Shown here in pieces: positions 1-19,019 of a stretch of 64,000 nucleotides of DNA. This DNA is from Pithys albifrons albifrons (Eukaryota; Chordata; Aves; Passeriformes; Thamnophilidae). The notes under the pieces were generated by a model. That model was given only the letters and a program-made list of their open reading frames with translations. It made no database searches and was not told the origin of the DNA. The DNA lies in assembly GCF_047495875.1 (NCBI RefSeq), contig NC_092459.1, forward strand, positions 120,922,405 through 120,986,404, in the 5' to 3' direction. Numbering within the stretch: the first letter of the stretch is position 1; each line of letters begins with the position of its first letter. A program made the position numbers and the translations under genes.

Positions 1-800
1 TCACTGTCACCTGCGGGGGGTCACAGAGTCAGCCCTGTCCTCCCACTGTCACCTGGGGCACACCCAGAGGTGGCATTGGGGCGCGGCCGTGCTCGGGGTC
101 CCTCAGGGTCCCTGGGCAAGTCGGTGGCCCAGGGACCCCCAGGCAGGGCGTAGCAAGGCAGGGGGTCCCACTGCCCCCCCAGGGTGACACCATCTGCCCC
201 TTTGTCCCTCTCTGCACACCAGGGGGTCCCGGGGCCATGGCACCGTGGGACCCCTGGGGACAGCGGGGACCTTCAGGGACCTCGGGGACAGTGGTGGCCC
301 CAGCAGACAGTGGGGACCCTCGGGGACAGTGGGGACCCTCAGGAGGGACGTCAGGGACAGGGGGGACCCCCGGGGTTAGTGGGGACCTTCAGGGACCTCG
401 GGGACAGTGGTGGCCCCAGCGGATGGTGGGAACACGTGGGGACCCTTGGGGACAGTGGGGATCCTCGGGGACAGTGGGGACACTCAGGTGCCCGCGGGGC
501 TGGCAGGGGCAGGGCCTGTCCTGGGGTGCAGGGCCCCAGGTATGTGCCATCCATACTGGGCTGAACTGGCACAGCAGGGCCGGTGCCAGCCCCAGATCAG
601 TGTCCAAACTGGGCTGATGAACTGGGCTGTGTGACGCCAGACCAGTGTCTGTGCTGGGGCTGAACAGGGCAACGTTAACCCAGACCAGTGGTTATACTGG
701 GCTGAACTGGGATGGCAGAGCCCAGCCCAGTGTCCTTACTGGACTGAACTGGGTGATGTGATCCCAGGTCAGTGTTTGCGCTGGGCTAACCTGAGCGATG
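1..800. repeat. G-rich degenerate minisatellite, no gene seen
   Basis: Positions about 238-490 are built from degenerate GGGGACAGTGGGGACC-type units. Positions about 540-800 are built from degenerate units containing ACTGGGCTGAACTGG. Open frames here are overlapping, low complexity and unlike any protein I know. The stretch lies upstream of the DNMT3A2 promoter island and is probably intron of full-length DNMT3A. No splice-bounded coding exon was recognised. Confidence 0.6.
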
Positions 801-805
801 CAGGT

Positions 806-1480
806 CCTGGTCCGTACTGGGCACCGTGCCCCCCACCCGGTGTCCGTACTGGTCCGTACTGGGCACCGTGCCCCCCGCCCGGTGTCCGTACTGGTCCGTA
901 CTGGGCACCGTGCCCCCCGCCCGGTGTCCGTACTGGTCCGTACTGGTCAGCGTGCCCCCCGCCCGGTGTCCGTACTGGTCCGTACTGGGCACCGTGCCCC
1001 CCGCCCGGTGTCCATACTGGTCCGTACTGGGCACCGTGCCCCCCGCCCGGTGTCCGTACTGGTCCGTACTGGGCACCGTGCCCCCCGCCCGGTGTCCGTA
1101 CTGGTCCGTACTGGGCACCGTGCCCCCCGCCCGGTGTCCGTACTGGTCCGTACTGGGCAGCGTGCCCCCCGCCCGGTGTCCGTACTGGTCCGTACTGGGC
1201 ACCGTGCCCCCCGCCCGGTGTCCGTACTGGTCCGTACTGGGCACCGTGCCCCCCGCCCGGTGTCCGTACTGGTCCGTACTGGGCAGCGTGCCCCCCGCCC
1301 GGTGTCCGTACTGGTCCGTACTGGTCAGCGTGCCCCCCGCCCGGTGTCCGTACTGGTCCGTACTGGGCACCGTGCCCCCCGCCCGGTGTCCGTACTGGTC
1401 CGTACTGGGCAGCGTGCCCCCCGCCCGGTGTCCGTACTGGTCCGTACTGGGCACCGTGCCCCCCACCGTACTGGTCCGAA
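806..1480. repeat. 42-bp minisatellite, about 16 copies
   Basis: Nearly perfect tandem units of 42 bp, each with the core TCCGTACTGGTCCGTACTGG followed by a GC-rich half. Unit variants alternate between GGGCACC, GGGCAGC and GGTCAGC. Because 42 is a multiple of 3, several frames on both strands stay open for hundreds of codons, which produces false long ORFs. The array stops abruptly where the CpG island begins. Confidence 0.9.
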
Positions 1481-2410
1481 CTGGGCAGCGGGGCCGGTGC
1501 CAGCGGTGCCCCCGCTGGGGCGGGGGGCGGGGGCGGCTCCCGCCGTGCGGGGCGAGGCCCCCGGGGCGCCGCCGCCCCCGCCCCGTCCCGGCGCTCCGCA
1601 CAAAGGCCGGGGGGCCGCGGCCCCGGCACAAAAGGCGGCGGGAGCGCAGCCCAGCCCGGACCGGAGCGCGGCCACGGGCCCGTGAGTACCGGGGGGAACG
1701 GGCCGGCACCGCGACAGCGGGGCGGGGGCGGCACCGGCACGGGGGGCACACCGGGCGGACACCGGGCGAGCGGGACCGGAACCGGGCTCGGGCTGAGCCG
1801 TCCGGCGCCGTTCGGTTCTTCCTGGCTCCGTTCGGCTCCGCCGGTCCCTTGGGGTCCGGACGTGGGGCCGTTCGGGTGCCTCCGGTTCCACTCATGACTG
1901 ATCGGTCCCGTTCGGTCCGTCGGTTCCGCCCGGGCCGGTCCGGGCCGTGCCCCCGCGCGCGCCCCCCCCCCGCAGCCAACCAGCCGGGCCGGGGCGTACC
2001 ACGTGACCCGGAGCCCAGACAAAGGGCCGCCGGGCTGACCCACACCGGCCCGGCCGGGCCCGCGCGTTCCGGCTCCGCGCGTTCCGCCCCGGCTCGCCCC
2101 GGGCCCCGGGTACGTGACCGGCCACCGGGGGCCACCGCGGGCTGGGGGGACCGGCCGGGGGCAGCGGGGCCGGGGGTCCGAGCGGGGGACCCCAGAGGGT
2201 GACACGGGCCACGGTGGGCCCGGGAGGTCCCGCGATAAGGGATGGGGATGGGGATGGGGCGCGGGGTCCGGGCCGTGCTCGGGGCAGGCGGCGGGTCACG
2301 ACCCTCACCCGGGGCAGGGCTGGCATTTCGGGGGTCCCTGTGCGGGGCCGGGGGGCTGCACCCCCCGTGCCTTCCCCGGTGCGGGGCCATGGCCTGACCT
2401 CGCCCCGCAG
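1481..2410 (+). promoter_or_regulatory. DNMT3A: CpG island, candidate internal promoter of DNMT3A2
   Basis: Dense CpG and GC-box sequence lies directly upstream of the first coding exon seen here. A plausible noncoding first exon ends at 1681, where CCC is followed by the strong donor GTGAGT at 1682. Splicing to the acceptor at 2410 would place the first ATG (2441) where the short isoform DNMT3A2 starts in mammals. The promoter role and the noncoding exon are inference; no transcript evidence is available. Confidence 0.5.
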
Positions 2411-11202
<8,792 letters not shown>

Positions 11203-13449
11203 AGATGGGCAGGAACTGGTGACACGGAGCGAGTCGGCAACAAACCCATCCACGCCAAGAGAAGTGAACACACGGAATGAGAGAAGAGTCAGCACCCAGA
11301 AGAGAGACGGGATTTCGCAGCCCGACGGGAACCCAGCACACGTCTCCCCGAGCGAAAGGGGTCGGTGTCCTCTCCTGAATTTCCAAGGGTCAGCTTTAGC
11401 CTATTGAAAAGCAAACAAAAACCACAAGAAAGCAAACAAACAACAAAAAAGGTCGGAAAGAAAACAAAAACAAAACAGAAAAAAAAAAAGAAGAAAAAGA
11501 AAAGAAACAAAAACCAAAACCATTTTTTTGGGGGTAACCTTTTAATTTTCCGCTCTTTTCTGGCTGGGTTTTCCTGTCAGTTTGGTTTCCGCTTCCCGGG
11601 GCAGCGGGCGAGACGAGACGCCGTCGCCAGCGCTGCTCTCGGAGGAGGGGAAATGGCAGTGGGAAAGCCCAGCCGGGAGGGAGGCAGAGGCGAAGGAGAC
11701 CCGCTCTGCTCCGAGACCCGCTCCGTCCGCGCCCAGCGCCCGCCGGCCCGGCCCCGGCGGCTCCAGCGCCCGACGGCTGAGCCTCGCTCTGTTCCACCAG
11801 CACCGCTCTCCGGTGACATGGAGCCAACCGGCCCGGCAGGGAGGCCGGGAACACACATGCCACACACACACCTTTTCTACAGTATTTTGGGTGCCTACCA
11901 CATGGAAACCTTGAAGAGAGCAGATCCTAGAAGCCGCTGTTACCTCTTGTTTACAGTTTATATATATATGATAGATATGAGATATAGATATATATATATA
12001 TAAAAGGTACTGTTACTACTGTACAACCTGACTTCATAATGGTGCTTTACACAGCGGGGTGAGTCAAGACATCAGCTTCCACGTTGCCTTACGTGCCGGG
12101 CCTTTCCGAGCGAGCGGCAGGGCCGGGGCGGCCGGGCGGAAGCGTCTCCATCCCGAGTCATGCAATAACCTTTTTCTGTCCCAAACGGAAGCGCCTCGGC
12201 GGTGCCCCCTGCCCCGCTGGCGCTGGCGCCCCTCGCTCCCACAGCGTACTGGTGCTCTTCTGCGTACGTGGCGCCCGGCAGAGCCGGTGCTGGGTGTCCC
12301 CCGGCACCCCGGTGGCAGTGGGGGGTCCTGCCCCCGGCCCTGCCCTTCCCACGGGTGCTGCCTGCCGGGGCGGCGCGGGGCACAGGTGCTGCCAATGGGC
12401 TCTCGCCGAAGGCGGGGCAGGAGCGCCGGCAGGGCAGGGGGGACAGAGCGGTGCTGGTGCCGGAGCGCGGCCGGGACGCTTCTGGCATGGCACGGGGATG
12501 GCTGCGGGCCCCGGACCCTGGTGCTACATCCGCGGGGCCGGGCTGGCGGCAGGAGGGCGATGCCCTGGTGAGCCAGGATGGCGCCCCGGCGGTGTCACCG
12601 CGGGCGCTGGGGCATCGCTCCTCTGCCCACGTGTGGTTTGGAGTGAGCGCGTCCCCCCTGTGCCCCGTGCCCCACTGGGGCATGGGTGGGTGCCCGTGGG
12701 GACGTGGCAGTGTTGGTGTCAGACAGCCCCGGCCGCAGGGGCCGGGAGCTGCGGTGGCAGGAGCCGTGGTGTGAGCGGGCAGGGCGCGGGCAGGTGCTGG
12801 CAGTGCGGTGGATGGTGCTACTGGTCTGGCAGCTGTGGTGCCGCGGGGTCCGGCCCGGTGCAGCCCCGATGCCCGCGGGGCAGCCGGACCCGGTGGGACA
12901 GGGACTGGTGCTACGGTGCGGGGAGGCTCCCGGAGGGTCTCGGCCTGTCGCCGTCTCTTCTCTAACTGTGAAAGGTGCGGGGCCGCGGCGCTCGCTGCCG
13001 GGTGCTGGCTATGGCAGCGAGCTGTGCCCGCGGCCCGAGGTGCTCAGAGGTGCTGGGACCGATGGCAACGAGGCAGGCAGGGGGTGGCCCTTGGGGCCCC
13101 CCACCTCCAACCCCGCCTGGTGCTACCGGGGGCCCGGCGGCCCCTCTGGGTGCGGGGGGCACGGGGAGCTGAGCTGGCGTGGGCAGCTGTGCTGGGGGCA
13201 CCGTGGGGCCCAGCTTTGCCAGGGGGTGAAGGCAGGGGAACTGCCCTGGGCTCTGAGCCAGGCTCTGGGCCATGGCTCGTTCCTAGGGCTGGATCCCTGC
13301 AGTGCCAGGCCCAGGTGGCACAGGACCACTGCACCAGGCACAGGTCCTGCCTGGTGTGGTGTGAGCCTCACGTGGCCCCACAGCCCTGTTGGTGGGGCTG
13401 GTGTGGCCCCAGCCGTCCTGTGTGAGGGCAGCAGTGGGCACTGTAGGTT

Positions 13450-13930
13450 CTGCACGGCCCTGCAGCACTGCCTGAGTCTTGCATGGTCCTGCAGCACTGC
13501 CTGCAGGTCCTGCACAGACAGCTCTGTGCCCCTGGCTGTGGGTCCTGCCCAGCCCCACAGCCCCAGGTGTAAGTGCTACACGGCCCTGCAGTGCTGTTTG
13601 CAGGTCCTGCAGGGCCCCACAACATCATTTGTGGGTCCTGCATGGCCTTGAGGTGCTGGGTGCTGATCCTGCATCGCCTTGAGGTGCTGGGTGCTGGTCC
13701 TGCATCGCCTTGAGGTGCCGGGTGCTGGTCCTGCACAGTCCTGCAACATTGTTGACAGGTCCTGCATGGCCCTGTGGCTCTGGGTGCTGGTCCTGTGTGA
13801 CCCACAGCTCTGGGTGCTGGTCCTGTGTGACCCACAGCTCTGGGTGCTGGTCCTTTGTGGCCCTGCAGCTCTGGGTGCTGGTGCACCGTCCTGTGGTGCC
13901 GTCAGTGGGTTCTGCATGGCCACGTGCCGG
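13450..13930. repeat. tandem repeat inside DNMT3A 3'UTR
   Basis: Units of roughly 30-35 bp contain GGTCCTGCATGGCC or CTCTGGGTGCTGGTCCTG. The cleanest copies are at about 13785-13880, where CCACAGCTCTGGGTGCTGGT recurs. Low-complexity ORFs on the minus strand here are artefacts. Confidence 0.6.
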
Positions 13931-14909
13931 GTTTGGGGGCCCCAGTGGACCCCCCGGCCCAGCCCAGCCCAGCCCAGCCCTGCAGCACTTCCTGGGACCC
14001 CCTTGGTCCTGCTGCACCTTTGAGGGGTGCTGGGTCCCAGCAGGTGCTGCGCTGGGGGCCCGGCCCGGCGCGGCGTTGGCACATCCCAGGCAGGCTGTGC
14101 CGGAGCCAGTGCCGGTGGGCAGCAGGTTCCTGCTGGGATCAGATGCCGGCGGCGGTGGGACCCGGTGGGAACTGTGGGGATGCCTGGGGCAAAGAGTTCA
14201 GTTTTTAACGTACCCGACTCACGTCTTTTTTTAAAAACAACCAGACAAATTCTGTTGCACAGCCCTAGATGAAAACTCAAAACAACACAGAAAGGCCTAA
14301 ATTCCTTAAGATCCGCCGAGGGAGTGGGGACAAACACGGTGCTAAAACATTTTATTAAAAATATATATTGTTAAATTAAGTCTGCTGTCTGGACAATGAC
14401 TGTTTTGTTTCTCGTAGTGGAGTTTCAAAGAGCACTATTATTTTACTCTTATATATTATTATTAAAAAAAAAACAAAAAAGAAAAAGGCATTTTAACTTT
14501 GTACTTGAAAACTAAACGAGAGATTTCATGTGTTTTAGCCTAGACATTGAAGTAGCTGACGCTTAACTATTTGTGGGAATCATGTACTCATCATCCCGAG
14601 GAATACGCGCGTAGAGCTGGTACCCTCCTTCCTCCTCCCTTTGAGTTGGCTCCGCCGCCACATTCCTGGCGCCGCCGCGGCCACCCCGGCTGCTCTCCCT
14701 CCCCTTTTCTCACCCCAAGCCCCAACCCCCCCGGTTTATTTTCTACTTCTCTCTTGGTTCGTTGCCCCTGTTTTTTGTTGGTTTGTTTTTTTAGGGTCGC
14801 TTCTCTATTTATTGCCGCTGAACTGTGCATTTCACGGCCGGGGGTGCCGCGGGCGCCCGGCGCTGTTGTATCTGTGTGAGTATTGCTCGTGACATAGCTG
14901 TTCTGAACT

Positions 14910-14915
14910 AATAAA
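14910..14915 (+). terminator. DNMT3A: AATAAA polyadenylation signal, proximal
   Basis: Canonical AATAAA in the AT-rich end of the DNMT3A 3'UTR. It is a probable alternative to the signal 142 bp downstream. Confidence 0.6.
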
Positions 14916-15051
14916 GGTCAATGCGTGCAGCAGATGTAGAAAGTCTGTCCGTCCCGCTTCCATCCCATCCTCCTTTTCTTTTTCTTTGGTGCCCAGAAGA
15001 GTATAATACAGACGAGCTCCTTTCTAATGTACTTGTGCTGGAGAACACTTG

Positions 15052-15057
15052 AATAAA
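15052..15057 (+). terminator. DNMT3A: AATAAA polyadenylation signal, distal
   Basis: Canonical AATAAA followed 11 bp later by TTTTGTGC and then a genomic A-rich tract (15073-15120). Its surroundings resemble the mammalian DNMT3A mRNA end as I remember it, so it is taken as the main 3' end. Confidence 0.7.
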
Positions 15058-15129
15058 TGTCCTGTTTTGTGCAAAAAAAAAAAAGAGAAAAAAAGAGGAA
15101 AAAAAAAAAGAGAGAAAAAAAATCCTTTA

Positions 15130-16185
15130 TGTGTGACTGTGTGGTCTGTGGCCAGCAGGGGCTGGGAGTCCTGGAGGGCGGGAGGGAATCCCAGCAGTGG
15201 TGGTGGGATTCAGATGGTGACAGGGCCTTGACAGGTGCTGGGATTCTGGTGGCTTTGGGGTCCTGGTGGGCAGTGATGTCCCAGTGGTGGTGGGATTGCA
15301 GCACAACTGCCGGGAACCAACAGCCCTGGTGGCAGTGGGGTCCCAGTGCAGGTGCTGGAGTCTGGGTGGTGGTGAGGTCCCAGCAGATGGTGGGTCCCAG
15401 GGGGTGGTAGGATCCCAGAATGGGTGGTCCCAGTGGGCTGTGGGGCACCGCTGCAGGTGGGGGGTTCAGGCAGTGGTGGGTCCCAGCACTGGTGCTTGGA
15501 TCCTGGTGACTGATCCTAAGGGGTGGTGCGACCCCAGCACAAGTAGTGGGGTCCCAGAGGACAGTGGGGTTCCAGTGGGTGGGGTCCTGGCAGATGGTGG
15601 GGTCCTGGTGGGCACTCTGGTCTCAGCAGGTGATGGGGTTCTAGTGGGTGGTGGGGTCCAGGGGACAGGGGGTTATCGGTGACCAGTGGGATCTCGGCAG
15701 TCACTGGGGTTCCAGCCCAGAATGGGGTCTCAGGGGTCGGTGGGCTGAGAGCAGCTCCCCAGGGCACTGGAAGCTTTGCCTGTGCAGGCCTGGGGTAGGG
15801 TGTGGGGGTGCAGAGGCCCCAGCAGAATGGGACACCCCCCCCCATTTTTGCCCCATCAGCTGTGGGTTGGGAAACTGCCCTGTACAGCTCCTGCCTCAGT
15901 TTGCCCCCCAGCCAGGCAGTGCCAGGTGGACCGTGAGACTGCCAGGGTCCCTTCAGTCCCTGTGCCAGCCCCCGGGGCAGTGAGGGCTGGACCGTGGCCA
16001 GGGCACCCCCTGGGGTTGGTGGGGGCACGTGGGGTGGGCGAGCAGTGGGTGTGACAGCTGTGGTGGGTACGACAAGGGGCTGGAGGACCTGTGCTCTGCC
16101 AGGGTGGTGTGAGCAGGTGCCACGGGGCACTGTGCCAGTGTGCCCGGGCTGCAGCTGGGTCAGGACACCCCCGGGACCAATCCAG
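15130..16185. repeat. intergenic G-rich degenerate repeat, no gene seen
   Basis: Positions about 15180-15700 consist of diverged GTGGGGTCCCAGTGGGTGG-like units. The rest is GC-rich unique sequence with no splice-bounded coding exon that I can recognise. Confidence 0.55.
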
Positions 16186-16388
16186 GATGGGGATGAATGG
16201 ATTTAAGAGCAGCCCTGGGCAGAAGGACTTGGGGGTGCTGGTTGGGGAGGGGCTGGACATGACTCAGCCCAGAACCCACCACACCCTGGGCTGATCCCAC
16301 AGCGTGGGCAGCAGGTCAGGGGGCGATTCTGTCCCTCTGTCCCCTCAGGTGAGACCCCATCTGCAGAGCTGCCTCCAGCTCTGCTACC
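16186..16388 (+). mobile_element. CR1 LINE fragment, 5' part of a split copy
   Basis: Contains the CR1 landmark series 'ggatttaagagcagccctgg', GAAGGACTTGGGGGTGCTGG and 'gctgcctccagctctg'. It breaks off at 16388 in the middle of the CR1 sequence. The continuation resumes at 17406 on the same strand. Confidence 0.75.
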
Positions 16389-17405
16389 TGTTGGGAGTTA
16401 AAGAGCACAGTTACCTCAAACACTGTTAAAGCCTCAGGAGGGAGAAATTGGTGACAGGAAGGTGCAAATTCCTGGCCTGGCAGAGGGAAGATCTGGTTGG
16501 CATATCCTGGCTAATGCATCTGGACAAAATTTCCCCACCATGACAGACTGTGGAAAGAAGCAATGGCTCCAATGCAGATCACCAAAGATCCAAGACAGCA
16601 TCTGTGAGCACCAGCAGCCCCTGAAGCCCCCAGAGGCACCTCCATGGGTACCCAGAACTGGGGCTGTATAAAGGGGGTTGTGTTGCCCCAGCGTTAGGAA
16701 GATAAATTGCATGATTTTGGATCTAGAAGCAGGATAACAAAGCTTGGGAAGAAGGATGTGTTACTGAGAATGGATACAAATACAAGATTTATGGACACAA
16801 GGACATCTGGCAGAACCCCCAAGATAAGGAAGAATCTGCTAAAACCAACTCAGCAACTGTGCTGAAATCAGCTCCAACTGAATAAAAAGTAATTCCAGCA
16901 GGGGCATATCACAACCAACCCATGGACCACTGACCCAAGAACCCACAAACCCAAAAGAAGACAAAGACTGAGCATTCTGTAATTAGCACAAAAAGAGAAT
17001 CATTTATCCAAGACAATGCTAATTAATAAGAGAACTATGCTACTTGCAGCCAATGAACACTAAATCCTTTGTTTGCTACAATGCACAAATAGTGAAAAAA
17101 ATTGAAATTTGGGGCTGGGTGGGCTCTGTGCATTGGCCACCCAGCCCCTCCTTCTGCACAGCACAACAAACAGGGCCCCCAGTCAACCCCCAAGCCCAGG
17201 AAGGACCAAAGGGACATGGCTGGACCTAAGGGTGGAACTCTCTCTGTCTGTCTCTGCCTCCCTCTCTGTCCCCTTTTCTATTTCTTTCTAACTGTCTACT
17301 TCATATGTATTGTTAAATAAAATCCATATTGTTGACTTTGGCACATGGTCTCTTTTGTACCTGAATTTGGGCAGAGGCACCTCTAATAACTGGATCTTAA
17401 CAACA
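16389..17405. mobile_element. LTR-like insertion (about 1.0 kb) inside a CR1 LINE
   Basis: The segment starts TGTTG and ends CAACA, an inverted terminal pair, and is flanked by CTACC (16384-16388) and CTCCC (17406-17410). That is a possible 5-bp target duplication with one mismatch. It is AT-richer than its surroundings and contains TATAAAG (about 16668) and an AATAAA (about 17317), as expected of a plus-strand solo LTR. No retroviral genes were seen. The family is not identified. Confidence 0.6.
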
Positions 17406-17885
17406 CTCCCAGCACAAGGACGTGGAGCTGCTGCAGCCAGGCCAGAGGAGGCCCCGGAGATGCTGCAGGGCTGGAGCCCCTTTGGAGCCAGGCTGGGAGA
17501 GCTGGGGGGGTCACCTGGAGAAGAGAAGGCTCCAGGGACACCTGAGAGCCCCTGGCAGGGCCTGAAGGGGCTCCAGGAGAGCTGGAGAGGGACGGGGGAC
17601 AAGGGCTGGAGGGACAGGACACAGGGAATGGCTTCCCACTGCCAGAGGGCAGGGAGAGATGGGATATTGGGAAGGAATTGGTGGCTGGGAGGGTGGGCAG
17701 GCCCTGGCACAGGGTGGGCAGAGCAGCTGTGGCTGCCCCATCCCTGGGAGTGTCCCAGGCCAGGCTGGACAGGGCTTGGAGCAGCCTGGGCTGGTGGGAG
17801 GTGTCCCTGCCCATGGCAGGGGGTGGGACTGGATGAGCTTTGAGGTCCCTTCCCATCCAAATCTGTGGCTCTGTGATGCCCAAAC
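17406..17885 (+). mobile_element. CR1 LINE 3' end, continuation of the split copy
   Basis: Resumes the CR1 consensus with 'agcacaaggacgtggagctg', then GGAGAAGAGAAGGCTCCAGG, and runs through 'gtcccttcccatccaaatct' to the terminal 'ctgtgatg' motif. This is the usual CR1 3' end. The ORF on either strand across it is non-coding. Confidence 0.8.
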
Positions 17886-18429
17886 GTTGAAGGACCAGTC
17901 CCTGTGCCCACAGGCGCTGCTGCACCAGGATGGATCCCAGCTGGAGAAGGGACCATCAGGAGGGACCTGACAGGGACAAATGCCACGTCCTGCCCCGGGG
18001 CAGGAAGAGTCCCTGACAGTGACATGGGTGGGGACAGCTCTGTGGGAAGGGCCTGGGGGTCCTGGCAGACACAACTGACTGGCACCCCAGTGCCCTCTGA
18101 TACAGGGAGACAGCACAGCCCAGGAGCCACCAAAGCACCCAGGGAGGGGATGGCAGAGCCCAGCAGTGCCTGAGGACAGGGGGGCACAGCAGGGGTGGGA
18201 TGGGACAGGAACTGGGGATTGGGATGGGGCAGGTGGTCTCCCAGCCCTGTGCCTGCCCCACTGCAGCAGCTCTGACACCTTGGGCCCCGAGGGCCACATC
18301 CTGCCCAGCAGGTGCCCAGTGCCACCAGTCTCTGAGTCTGCTCACAGGTGGGGACAGGACCAGTGTGTCCTGTCTCTGCACACTGAGAGCCTGAGACCAC
18401 CAAGATGGGCTGTGCCAGGGGCTGCCAGG

Positions 18430-18725
18430 ATGGTCTGGGGGTACTGAGCGGGGGGCTAATGGGATATACTGGGCTGTGCTGGGCACTGCTGGGTATTAGT
18501 GGGAAATAGTTGATGTTACTGGCCATTACTGGCTGTAACTGGGCTGTGCTCGTTGCTGATGGGATCTGCCAGGTTGTGCTGGGCACTACTGGGTGCTACT
18601 GGGCTGTACTGGGTACAGCCGGGCCAGGCTGGGCTGCACTGGGACCTCCTGGGTGTTACTGGGACCCCCTGGGTTTTACTGGGACACCCTGGGTGTTACT
18701 GGGCACTGCTGGGAGGGGCAGATGG
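18430..18725. repeat. TTACTGGG-type degenerate short tandem array
   Basis: Units of about 11-24 bp are built on TACTGGG, for example GGGTGTTACTGGGACCCCCT. They resemble the diverged units seen at 540-800. No gene content. Confidence 0.6.
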
Positions 18726-19019
18726 GGCTGCTGCGGGTGACCCGGGGGGAGCGATGTGATGCTCTGAGGGTGTCAAGGCGGCCATGGGGGACCACTGGGT
18801 CCCATGGGGAGGGATGTGTGGTGGGGGGCGCCATGGGGGGCTGCCCGGGGACCGTGGGAGGCCATCGGGTGCCCTGGGGGGCTGCCATGGGACGGTTACC
18901 GGGGGGCGATGGGCTGTTGCAGGGCCGGAGTGGGGTCCGGGTGGGTCCCGGGGGTCACCGGACGGTCCCGGGGGGTCTGGGGGGCCCCGGGGCGGTCTCG
19001 GGGGGTCCCGGGGTCGCCC

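Larger units (their letters stand above)
11203..15075 (+). other. DNMT3A: DNMT3A 3'UTR
   Basis: About 3.9 kb follows the TAG at 11200-11202 without another recognisable gene. AT-rich, non-repetitive blocks such as 11870-12060 (with a TA run at 11958-12002) and 14210-15070 resemble the conserved distal DNMT3A 3'UTR. A GC-rich stretch with minisatellite units lies between them. The 3' end is set by the polyadenylation signals at 14910 and 15052. The extent is inferred. Confidence 0.7.
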
